A stretch of DNA of 8,154 bases from positions 1 to 8,154 of the forward strand of contig CAMLKY010000065.1 in assembly GCA_946480545.1 (NCBI GenBank). The letters are read 5' to 3'. Below the pieces are notes generated by a model. It saw nothing but the letters and a program-made list of their open reading frames with translations, had not been told where the DNA came from and made no database searches. Source of the stretch: an uncultured Acidobacteriota bacterium (GTDB lineage: Bacteria; Acidobacteriota; Blastocatellia; Pyrinomonadales; Pyrinomonadaceae). The translations under genes were made by a program, and so were the position numbers. This document shows positions 1-6,258 of the stretch, piece after piece (the first letter of the stretch is position 1; every line of letters begins with the position of its first letter).

Positions 1-3000
1 AGTTGCCTGCACGCTGATACATGACGTTCTCGACCTGGAACACGTGTGTCCGGTTCGGGATATTGAAAGCTTCGGCGAGAAGCTCGAGAGCCATCGTCTC
101 ATTGATCCGGAAACGCTTCGACAGGCGAGCATCGAGGTTGATCAGGGCAGGAAGCCTAAAGGTGTTTCTGCCGAGGATCGGAACATGGTTCGCACCGAAG
201 CTTCGGTTCAAGCTCGTGCCCGAAACGATGCCGCTGTACGGCGAACCCGAATAGTAGGTAAAGATCGGCGAGAAGGACCAGCCGTTCAGGACATGGTTCC
301 AGAATGAATTGTCTCCGCCCTTGTAGATCGTCGGTGCCCAAACAAGACTTCCGACAAACTTATGACGACGGTCGAAGTTGCTCGGTCCCTGATCGAGCCC
401 GACATTCAAAATGTCGTACGGGCTGTTCGTCTGGGTGAAGGTCGCCGAATTCTGGTTCAGGTCAGTCGATTTCGAGAGCGTGTAACTCGCCTGGAACTGA
501 AGCCCGTCGGTAAACCGGCGGTTCACCTGGAAGATGAGCGCGTTGTACTCCGAATCGACCGTGCTCTGGATGCGAGTACGTGCCTGGTTTCCAATGCTTG
601 GGAGGCGATTGTACTGCGGCAGTGTAACGGTCTGTCCGTTGAGCGGGCCATTTACGAACGTAAACGTGGTATTAACGCCTGTCGGGCAAACGCCTGACGG
701 GAACGGCGTCGGCAACTGCGAACACGGAACGTTGTTCAGGTCGAAGAACGTGGGAAGGCTGAGTCCGCGGCTTCCGACATACGAGACTGAGAAGGACGTG
801 TTTCGCATGAACTGGTGTTCAAAGATGAAATCGTACTGATGAATCTCCGGAGCCTCGAAGTTCCGGTCAAAGAACTGGACAGCGGTTCCGACCGTTCCGA
901 CCGCCGACGCGGGAAGCACATTCGGGAATATCGGAGAGCCGGCGTCGGTAGCCGAGAGAGCGATCTGTGCCTGACCTCCGGGATGACCCGTGTTGATCAG
1001 CGCATTGTAGATCGTTGAGCTCTGAATACGTCCGTAGTAGATTCCATATCCGCCGCGGATGCTCGTTTTGCCATTTCCGAACAGGTCGTAGGCAAAGCCG
1101 AGTCGCGGACCAAAGTTATCGTTGTCGGTCGGTATCGTCGAAGTAGCTTCGGCAAGTGTCCGTCCGTCGTAAGGAATGACCTGAGTGCTGTTGCTCGGAA
1201 GCTGCGGGCTCGGCATATCGATGAACTCGTATCGAAGACCGATATTGAAAGTGAGCCTCGGCGTCACACGGAAATCATCCTGCACGAAGAAGTTGTAGTC
1301 CGTCGTCTTGAGGTCCAGACCGGCTAAACCGAGACCCTGCTGGAACTGGCCCGAGTAGCACTTACCTGCAAGGCGGGTCGTCGACGCACACTGAGTCGTC
1401 GGCGGAAGCCCTGAGATGAAGTTGACGTAGTCGACGATGAAATCGTTGATGTTCGAGTACGAGTAACTGCCGGCACCCCGGAAAAGGTTCTCGATCTCGT
1501 CGGTCACACGATTGACGTCGCCGCCGAATTTGACCGTATGGCGTCCCTTGATCCAAGTCGTTGTATTGGCGATCTGGATGCGACGCTCGTTGGGGAACGA
1601 GTTGCGATCGAGGAAGTTCGGGGTTCCAAATTCGAATCCACCGGTGATCGAAACGCCCGGCGAGCGGGTTCCACCGAGTGCGGTCATCGGTTCGCCCGGC
1701 AGCGGCTCTGAGCTGAATTGCCGTTCAAAGTCGCGGCTGTACTGAAAACGCAGCTCATTCAGGACGTTCGACGAGATCGAAGACTGCAGCTTCGCGTTCA
1801 CCGAATCGACCGAGACATAATCGTCGCCCCAGTTCGAGCGTCCTCTCTGAACCACCGGCGCGGTCTGAACGCCGTTCGGCGATTCCCAACGCATGCGGTT
1901 ATAGCTGATGTTGAAGGTGTTCTGATCGTTGATGATCCAGTCGATCTTCGGCAGAAAGATGATCTGGTCGCCTTTTCGGGGATTCTCGCCGGCCACCGAA
2001 GCGAGGAATCCGATCGTGCTGTCGATCTGAGTGTTGGTCAAACCGCGGGTGTTCAGCAGCGTGCGGTTAACTGTATTCAGGAAATTCTGGTCGCTGAATG
2101 TTGCGCTGCCAGGAAAATCGCGGGCCTGCTGGTCGTAGCTGAAGAAGAAGAAGAGCCGATCTTTCACTATCGGACCACCAACCGCCGCGCCCCACTGCTG
2201 ACGAACGTCTCTGGGCTTTACGCCGACCAGTGTCGAACCGCCGCCGGGAAGCAGCACCGGCAAAAATGAAAGCGGGTTGCGAGCACCGTTTCCGCCGTTG
2301 CGGTTGTAGTAAAAGAGATCGCCGTGCAGATCGTTCGTACCGCTCTTGGTGACGGCATTGACGACGCCGCCGGCTGAACGACCGTATTCTGCAGAGTAGT
2401 TCGAGGTATTTACCTGAAACTCGCGGATCGACGCCTGACTGATAACGTAGTTGATACGAGTACGGCCGCGCTCTTCCGAGAAAAACGCCTGGTTGTTGTC
2501 GCCGCCGTCGATCGTGTTGTTGTTCAGCAGACCCGAAATACCACGGAAGCTGATCAAACCGAATGTTCCATCGGGAACAGTGCTGGGCGTCAGCAATGCG
2601 AATTCCGACCAGCGGCGGCCGTTGATGGGGAGCTCGTTGATCGACGTCTGGTTGATGTTGATAGCGTTAGCGTTGTCAGTCGTATTGATAACCGGAGCTT
2701 CGGCGGTGACATTGACCTCGGCGACAGCCGTGCCGACGCTGAGTGGAATGTCCACCGGCGTCGAGCGCCCGACCTCGACGGTTATGTTGTCGGCGAGGGC
2801 GGGAGCAAAGCCGCTAACCGTTGTTTCGATCTTGTACAAACCGGGCTGAAGATTCGTGACACGATAGCCGCCATTCTCGTCGGCCGTGGCAGTCACCACG
2901 GCGTTCGTGCCGATGTTCGTCACGGTCAGCGAAGCATTGGGAACCGCGCGACCTTGTGGATCGGTCACAGTTCCGTTGATACCGCCGGTCGTCGTGGACT

Positions 3001-3079
3001 GGGCGATAACCTGCGCGATGCTGAGAACGAGGCTCAGTGCGAGGAAAGTCAAAATTCTTGTCGAAAGGTTTTTAGTCAT
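1..3079 (-). CDS. TonB-dependent receptor with N-terminal carboxypeptidase-regulatory-like domain (Oar type), C-terminus off the left edge
   Basis: An outer-membrane beta-barrel receptor, presumably importing an unknown ligand with TonB/ExbBD energy. The frame stays open for 1026 codons and has no stop before the window edge. Residues 1-26 are a signal peptide (Lys/Arg start, Leu-rich core, cleavage near VIA|Q). Residues about 33-115 form a beta-sandwich regulatory domain (GTVTDPQGRAVPNA, GGYRVTNLQPGLY). A plug follows: ELPINGRRW begins at 149, then an IDGGDNN motif near 187 and AEYGRSAGGVVN near 230. From about 255 a barrel alternates aromatic strands with Asn/Ser-rich loops; NLDARLSKRF and EAFNIPNRT near the end are typical of the last strands, so perhaps 25-45 residues are missing. 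The ATG at 3079 has GAGGT 11 bases upstream. I see no obvious TonB box. Family assignment is firm; the substrate cannot be told. The plus-strand frames across this region are antisense shadows. Confidence 0.94.
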   Translation of the reverse strand, partial: MTKNLSTRILTFLALSLVLSIAQVIAQSTTTGGINGTVTDPQGRAVPNASLTVTNIGTNAVVTATADENGGYRVTNLQPGLYKIETTVSGFAPALADNITVEVGRSTPVDIPLSVGTAVAEVNVTAEAPVINTTDNANAININQTSINELPINGRRWSEFALLTPSTVPDGTFGLISFRGISGLLNNNTIDGGDNNQAFFSEERGRTRINYVISQASIREFQVNTSNYSAEYGRSAGGVVNAVTKSGTNDLHGDLFYYNRNGGNGARNPLSFLPVLLPGGGSTLVGVKPRDVRQQWGAAVGGPIVKDRLFFFFSYDQQARDFPGSATFSDQNFLNTVNRTLLNTRGLTNTQIDSTIGFLASVAGENPRKGDQIIFLPKIDWIINDQNTFNISYNRMRWESPNGVQTAPVVQRGRSNWGDDYVSVDSVNAKLQSSISSNVLNELRFQYSRDFERQFSSEPLPGEPMTALGGTRSPGVSITGGFEFGTPNFLDRNSFPNERRIQIANTTTWIKGRHTVKFGGDVNRVTDEIENLFRGAGSYSYSNINDFIVDYVNFISGLPPTTQCASTTRLAGKCYSGQFQQGLGLAGLDLKTTDYNFFVQDDFRVTPRLTFNIGLRYEFIDMPSPQLPSNSTQVIPYDGRTLAEATSTIPTDNDNFGPRLGFAYDLFGNGKTSIRGGYGIYYGRIQSSTIYNALINTGHPGGQAQIALSATDAGSPIFPNVLPASAVGTVGTAVQFFDRNFEAPEIHQYDFIFEHQFMRNTSFSVSYVGSRGLSLPTFFDLNNVPCSQLPTPFPSGVCPTGVNTTFTFVNGPLNGQTVTLPQYNRLPSIGNQARTRIQSTVDSEYNALIFQVNRRFTDGLQFQASYTLSKSTDLNQNSATFTQTNSPYDILNVGLDQGPSNFDRRHKFVGSLVWAPTIYKGGDNSFWNHVLNGWSFSPIFTYYSGSPYSGIVSGTSLNRSFGANHVPILGRNTFRLPALINLDARLSKRFRINETMALELLAEAFNIPNRTHVFQVENVMYQRAGN

Positions 3080-3090
3080 TGGTTTTGTTG

Positions 3091-3095
3091 ACCTC
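3091..3095 (-). promoter_or_regulatory. Ribosome binding site of the TonB-dependent receptor
   Basis: GAGGT on the minus strand, 11 bases before the ATG at 3079. The spacing is slightly long. It supports this ATG, which directly precedes a clean signal peptide. Confidence 0.55.
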
Positions 3096-3138
3096 GATTT
3101 GAGTTTCAAAAGATTGCTAGTGTCAAAAAATGATCAGA

Positions 3139-3157
3139 CCAAAATTTTGAATTTTGG
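3139..3157. promoter_or_regulatory. Perfect 8-bp inverted repeat upstream of the receptor gene, possible operator
   Basis: CCAAAATT, a TTG spacer, then AATTTTGG: two perfect 8-base arms, 60 bases upstream of the receptor start codon. On the receptor strand a TTGACA hexamer lies just downstream (3126-3121), but it has no good -10 at the usual spacing. The position and symmetry suit a dimeric regulator. The sequence is AT-rich, so chance symmetry or a weak cruciform remains possible. Confidence 0.4.
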
Positions 3158-3602
3158 ATATTTATCTTGCTTTTCGGATTGACTCTCAGGCATACAGCCG
3201 CCCGATCCGAAACATCATGATCCCGAATTGTCCGCCTTGGATAAATTAAGTATTGCGTTTTCAACCCTTACAAATTTCACAAGTTGACCGGAGAGAACGC
3301 TCGAACTATAGCTGCGAAAAGGGCTTTACAGGGTCACTCATTTTAGGCAACTTCAGTTCCGCGATAATCGATAGAAACAATCCAGGTTTGGGGCATCAGC
3401 GCCCGGATTTCCGAAGATGGATAATATCGCTTCTCCGCGTTGAATCGCCAGTCAGCTCCATATCGAAGCAACAGTCTCGTAACACCCCTCCGACTTGCGG
3501 GATGTGTGTCACCTGGCCGACTGAACCACCCCGGTCCAGACCATAAAATCCAAGCCAACAAAATCGTTGGAAACCAATGATTTGCGGCTCTTTGGTTGAA
3601 AC
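3158..3602. other. Gene-poor stretch without a recognisable gene
   Basis: About 445 bp between the receptor's upstream region and the PilZ-like gene's promoter. Short frames exist on both strands (97 codons plus at 3253-3546, 93 codons minus at 3343-3624). They overlap each other, lack ribosome binding sites and match no family I know. A TTGACC/TATAGC promoter-like pair lies at 3284-3312. I see no tRNA, strong terminator or known riboswitch. It could be a regulatory leader, a small RNA locus or a decayed gene. Confidence 0.5.
3284..3312 (+). promoter_or_regulatory. Candidate sigma-70-type promoter inside the gene-poor stretch
   Basis: TTGACC at 3284-3289 and TATAGC at 3307-3312 with a 17-base spacer (5/6 and 4/6 matches to consensus). 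Transcription would begin near 3319, about 385 bases upstream of the PilZ-like start, with no clear gene between. If active, it drives a long leader or a small RNA. Such pairs also arise by chance. Confidence 0.25.
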
Positions 3603-3631
3603 TTGACTTTTTTGTAAGATTCATCTAAATT
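3603..3631 (+). promoter_or_regulatory. Candidate promoter of the PilZ-like gene
   Basis: TTGACT at 3603-3608 (5/6 match) and TAAATT at 3626-3631 (4/6 match), separated by 17 bases. This gives a start site near 3638 and a leader of about 67 bases before the ATG at 3705. It is the best promoter match close to this gene. Confidence 0.45.
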
Positions 3632-3693
3632 GGTCGGGCGTTTCGCAGAATTTACCAAAAATCCGGCGTGACGCTTACTTTGAAAAACGAAAA

Positions 3694-3700
3694 AGGGGGG
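3694..3700 (+). promoter_or_regulatory. Purine-rich ribosome binding site of the PilZ-like gene
   Basis: An AGGGGGG run ending four bases before the ATG at 3705. It is the strongest Shine-Dalgarno-like stretch in the window and fixes this start. The homopolymeric G run is unusual and could be prone to slippage. Confidence 0.6.
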
Positions 3701-3704
3701 ATTT

Positions 3705-4106
3705 ATGGCGCAGGTAGATTATTCTGCATCATCGTACAAGGCGCCGATGCATCATCGCATTCTTGCGAATATGCCGGTTAAAGCGAGCTGGGTTGATGGG
3801 GAAAGCGGTAAACGGATCAGCGTCGACGGAATCACGGAGAACGTTGGTGAAACGAGCACTTTGGTGAATCTCGAGCAGTTGCCGCCAGTCGGAAGCGAGG
3901 TCAGGTTAAAGATCCTTGAAGAAGATAAGCCGATCATCGAGGTTTCGGCCCAGGTAATCCGGGTCGAACGCGATCCCAGTAAGCCACTGGCTGCCCTGAG
4001 CATTTCTGAGAACATCAAGAAATGGAAGCAGGTCGCAATGGATGCAGCCCAGAAGTGGGTGATCAGGCATTGGCAATTAAATTACGAAGAAGAATGGGTT
4101 AATTAG
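3705..4106 (+). CDS. Small PilZ-like domain protein with degenerate c-di-GMP motifs
   Basis: 133 residues, cytoplasmic, no signal peptide or membrane segment. The layout resembles a PilZ beta-barrel: HHRILANMPVKASW (16-29), a strand and turn leading to TENVGETSTLVNL (44-56), LPPVGSEVRLKI (59-70), then SAQVIRVERD (81-90) and LAALSI. PilZ proteins bind c-di-GMP through RxxxR and (D/N)xSxxG. Here the first site reads RILAN (18-22), losing the second Arg, and the second reads NVGETS (46-51), with Gly and Ser in exchanged positions. Binding in the usual way is therefore doubtful. The C-terminal tail from about 104 is helical and Trp-rich (W107, W118, W123, W131). It has its own promoter-like sequence and terminator, so it is probably monocistronic. 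The PilZ assignment rests on pattern only; another small beta-barrel is possible. Confidence 0.72.
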   Translation: MAQVDYSASSYKAPMHHRILANMPVKASWVDGESGKRISVDGITENVGETSTLVNLEQLPPVGSEVRLKILEEDKPIIEVSAQVIRVERDPSKPLAALSISENIKKWKQVAMDAAQKWVIRHWQLNYEEEWVN

Positions 4107-4133
4107 TTTTCGTCTTCATTCGTTATTTTACTG

Positions 4134-4165
4134 AACGGGAAGGTCTTCGGAGCTTCCCGTTTTTT
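4134..4165 (+). terminator. Intrinsic terminator with UUCG loop
   Basis: AACGGGAAG (4134-4142) pairs with CTTCCCGTT (4153-4161). After a G-G mismatch, TC/GA closes a TTCG tetraloop (4146-4149). The 3' arm runs into a T tract at 4160-4165. It lies 28 bases after the stop of the PilZ-like gene and should isolate it from the next gene. Confidence 0.88.
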
Positions 4166-4219
4166 GCATTTGTGGCAAGATTACAACGTCCGACTTTCAG
4201 ACAGCATCTTTCAATAACA

Positions 4220-5299
4220 ATGAGAACTGCGCTCGCCGTTGCAATAATTCTGGCTTTCCAAATCTCGCTATTTTCACAGGACCGGCCTCTGACCCAGAGC
4301 GAGTATGTGAAGATGCTCTACGGACTTCAGAAGAATCCCGCGGCGAAGGCCGACGTTATCGATGCGCTGCGTCGTCGCGGCATCGCGTTCGTGCTTACAG
4401 ACGGAGTGCGTGGACTGACCCGATCAAAAGGGGCAAATGACGAAGAATTGAAACGTGCTCTCGAGGAAGCGGAGCGCCGGCGTCAGAATCCGGAGGCCTC
4501 CAGACTGCCCACTGCGGATGAGACCGCCGGATTTATCGAGAAGGCCCGGGCCCGAGCGCTCGAGACTGTCGAAGAAATGCCGGATTTTGTCGTTAAGCAG
4601 CTCATTACCCGCTCGGAAGCTTATGCCGGAACTGGTAATTGGCGGCCATATGACAATCTGGTCATCGCGGTTAGTTACAGTACGGATAAAGGCGAACAAT
4701 ACCGGGTGCTGGCCAAGAACGGTGCACCGGTCCAGGATTCAGTGACTGCGGCGAGCTACAGTGGACTTGACGGAGCGACCTCCGGCGGTGAGTTTGTCGA
4801 GGACCTGGCAAAGATCTTCAAACCAGAAAGCAAGACGCGTTTTGAGCTGCTCACGACCGATGTCATCCGCGGTCGCCGAACGCTCGTGTACGAATACACG
4901 ATCAACATCGAGAACAACAAGGATGGAGGAGTCGGTCTGAAGGGTCCCGTCTTCCGGTCGTCGCCGGCAGGTGAGCAGGGCAGGTTGTGGATCGATCGCG
5001 AGTCTCATCGCGTTCTGCGGATCGATTATAAGCTGACGGATATCGCACCGACGTTCCCCGTGAAAGCTGTTACCAAGTCGATCGATTACGACATGGTCGA
5101 AATCGCGGGCGAAAAATATCTTCTTCCGATCGTTTCCGATTTTCGAGGGATAGTGCAGAGCGGTGACAAGCGGTTCGAAAGCCGGAATGTGATCCGGTTT
5201 AAGAATTATCAGAAATACGGTACGGACGTGATCGCGGTCGATGAGGATTCGGAGCCGGTCGTCGAAGAGAAGGTCGAGAAGAAGAAAAAGAATCAGTAG
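4220..5299 (+). CDS. Secreted beta-rich protein of unknown function, LolA-like C-terminal region
   Basis: 359 residues from the ATG at 4220. I prefer this start because a signal peptide follows at once (MRTALAVAIILAFQISLFSQ, cleavage near residue 20). An in-frame GTG at 4172 would add 16 residues, but it sits only a few bases after the terminator. Neither start has a clear ribosome binding site. Residues about 22-90 are helical and charged (LTQSEYVKMLYGLQ, RRRGIAFVLTDG, EELKRALEEAERRR). Residues about 118-340 are beta-rich, with YEYTINIEN, GRLWIDRESHRVLRIDYKL and KYLLPIVSDF, recalling the lipoprotein-carrier (LolA-like) fold seen in many exported acidobacterial proteins. The last 20 residues are acidic and then Lys-rich (EEKVEKKKKNQ). 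No catalytic motif is visible. Exported location is well supported; the fold is inference and the function unknown. Confidence 0.8.
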   Translation: MRTALAVAIILAFQISLFSQDRPLTQSEYVKMLYGLQKNPAAKADVIDALRRRGIAFVLTDGVRGLTRSKGANDEELKRALEEAERRRQNPEASRLPTADETAGFIEKARARALETVEEMPDFVVKQLITRSEAYAGTGNWRPYDNLVIAVSYSTDKGEQYRVLAKNGAPVQDSVTAASYSGLDGATSGGEFVEDLAKIFKPESKTRFELLTTDVIRGRRTLVYEYTINIENNKDGGVGLKGPVFRSSPAGEQGRLWIDRESHRVLRIDYKLTDIAPTFPVKAVTKSIDYDMVEIAGEKYLLPIVSDFRGIVQSGDKRFESRNVIRFKNYQKYGTDVIAVDEDSEPVVEEKVEKKKKNQ

Positions 5300-5443
5300 C
5301 TAGTTAAGCGCGTAGTATGCTCCTGCGGCGAGAAGGCCAAGCCAGATCAATCCTTTTCCCAGGAAGAACAGGAACGCAATGATGCCTGCTCGTTTTGCCC
5401 ACCGTCGGGCAGGACAGGATTTTGGGTTCGATTGCTGCTCCAT
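5300..5443 (-). CDS. Small membrane protein of 47 residues
   Basis: The minus strand encodes 47 residues: a polar, basic N-terminus (MEQQSNPKSCPARRWAKRAG), then a hydrophobic stretch of about 26 residues (IIAFLFFLGKGLIWLGLLAAGAYYAL) broken by one Gly-Lys-Gly, and a stop. The pattern of a KRAG-like basic start followed by AFLFFLxKGLxWL recalls short conserved membrane proteins that I have seen listed without a function. The basic N-side predicts the N-terminus in the cytoplasm and one membrane span or a re-entrant hairpin. No other in-frame ATG, GTG or TTG is available, and the ribosome binding site is poor (AGGG, too distant). Its stop abuts the stop of the opposite gene with no gap. Cys10 might bind metal or a lipid, but this is speculation. 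It fills an otherwise empty 208-bp gap. Confidence 0.6.
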   Translation of the reverse strand: MEQQSNPKSCPARRWAKRAGIIAFLFFLGKGLIWLGLLAAGAYYALN

Positions 5444-5467
5444 CGAGTAAAAGATAGCCCTGCACGT

Positions 5468-5495
5468 GTGACATATTCAAATTTTCCCAGATAAG
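5468..5495 (+). promoter_or_regulatory. Weak promoter candidate for the dipeptidase gene
   Basis: GTGACA at 5468-5473 and GATAAG at 5490-5495 with a 16-base spacer (5/6 and 4/6 matches). Transcription would begin around 5502, giving almost no leader before the ATG at 5508. It lies just upstream of the small divergent membrane-protein gene. Low certainty. Confidence 0.25.
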
Positions 5496-5507
5496 TTTCG
5501 CTTTAAC

Positions 5508-6176
5508 ATGAGAAGACCCATTCTTTCGTTTACCGTTCCGCTGCTTTGCCTTATCCTGATTTCCGGCCTCACCGCGCAGGTGGCGCCGCCTAAAGAAAGC
5601 AACAAGCGCGAGGCAAACTTGGTCGAACTCATCACTCTCGATAACACCATAAAACTAGACATCAGGTACGCGACGGCCGATAACTTTGTGGGACGCCCGG
5701 TGTATCCGGAGGCGCGAGCGTTTCTTCAGAAGCCGGCTGCGAAAGCTGTTGTACGCGTGCATCGAAAGCTGCGCGAGCGCGGTCTTGGTCTGGTGATATT
5801 CGATGGCTACCGTCCATGGTCGATCACCAAACTATTCTGGGATGTCGTTCCTGAAGAGAAGCGTAAGTTCGTGGCCGACCCGGCAAAGGGATCGAAACAT
5901 AACCGAGGGTGCGCCGTCGACCTGAGCATTTACGATCTTAAAACTGGAAAGCTAATCGACATGCCATCGGGCTACGACGAATTCACGGAACGTGCCTCAC
6001 CCGACTACAAAGGCGGAACGGAAAGTGAGCGAGCAAGTCGTGACATGCTCCGCAGACTAATGGAAGAGGAAGGCTTCACCGTCAATCCAAACGAGTGGTG
6101 GCACTTCGATTTCAAGAATTGGCAGGATTATGCGATCTACGACATCTCGTTCACGGAAGCGGGCGAGAAGAAGTGA
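5508..6176 (+). CDS. Exported D-alanyl-D-alanine dipeptidase, VanX/DdpX type (peptidase family M15D)
   Basis: A zinc peptidase that cleaves free D-Ala-D-Ala, a peptidoglycan precursor or breakdown product. It has 222 residues, slightly longer than VanX because of an N-terminal signal peptide (1 to about 23, cleavage near LTA|Q). The family motifs are complete. They are DIRYATADNFVG near 51-62 and DGYRPW at 99-104, with the Arg (R102) that stabilises the transition state. SKHNRGCAVDL at 129-139 supplies zinc ligands H131 and D138. EWWHFDF at 196-202 supplies catalytic E196 and zinc ligand H199. VanX itself is cytoplasmic; this copy is predicted to be periplasmic, which favours recycling cell-wall dipeptide over vancomycin resistance. 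No vanH, vanA, vanR or vanS homologue is present. Only weak ribosome binding (AGATAAG) precedes the ATG. It shares a hairpin terminator with the convergent YceI gene. Confidence 0.93.
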   Translation: MRRPILSFTVPLLCLILISGLTAQVAPPKESNKREANLVELITLDNTIKLDIRYATADNFVGRPVYPEARAFLQKPAAKAVVRVHRKLRERGLGLVIFDGYRPWSITKLFWDVVPEEKRKFVADPAKGSKHNRGCAVDLSIYDLKTGKLIDMPSGYDEFTERASPDYKGGTESERASRDMLRRLMEEEGFTVNPNEWWHFDFKNWQDYAIYDISFTEAGEKK

Positions 6177-6188
6177 TACGTGAATGAT

Positions 6189-6220
6189 GAAAGAGCGGAT
6201 GATTTCTCATCCGCTCTTTC
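6189..6220. terminator. Bidirectional hairpin between convergent genes
   Basis: A perfect 14-bp stem, GAAAGAGCGGATGA (6189-6202) with TCATCCGCTCTTTC (6207-6220), and a TTTC loop. It starts 12 bases after the dipeptidase stop and lies 38 bases beyond the YceI stop. The stem base is A-rich/T-rich (GAAAG/CTTTC), so each strand has a short T run, but the flanking T tracts are weak. Symmetry and position suggest that it serves both genes. Confidence 0.78.
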
Positions 6221-6248
6221 GATTCAGATTTCAAATTTCAAATCTCAG
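6221..6248. repeat. Short heptad repeat, about four units of ATTTCAA type
   Basis: Two perfect ATTTCAA units (6228-6234, 6235-6241) are flanked by diverged copies, GATTCAG (6221-6227) and ATCTCAG (6242-6248), all in seven-base register. They fill the gap between the hairpin and the end of the YceI gene. Similar AT-rich words occur in other gaps here, for example near 3271 and 5477. Confidence 0.5.
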
Positions 6249-6258
6249 ACACACTGTC

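Noticed and set aside
1718..2269. A 183-codon open frame on the plus strand, with several shorter ones across 21-2849.
   Set aside because: They lie antisense to an unbroken 1026-codon receptor frame with strong family motifs. Their sequences are Arg-rich and match no family; they are by-products of codon bias on the other strand.
3343..3624. A 93-codon minus-strand frame in the gene-poor stretch with a hydrophobic segment and a short ankyrin-like phrase.
   Set aside because: No ribosome binding site, no recognisable full domain, overlap with an equally long frame on the other strand, and its start falls on the likely promoter of the PilZ-like gene. It was kept only as a possible gene remnant.
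3281..3704. c-di-GMP riboswitch upstream of the PilZ-like gene.
   Set aside because: I looked for the GEMM core and its paired arms and saw no convincing match; a covariance-model search would be needed to exclude a divergent one.
5508..6176. Vancomycin-resistance cluster.
   Set aside because: Only a VanX-type dipeptidase is present. No D-lactate dehydrogenase, D-Ala-D-Lac ligase or VanRS-type regulators flank it, and the protein is predicted to be exported.
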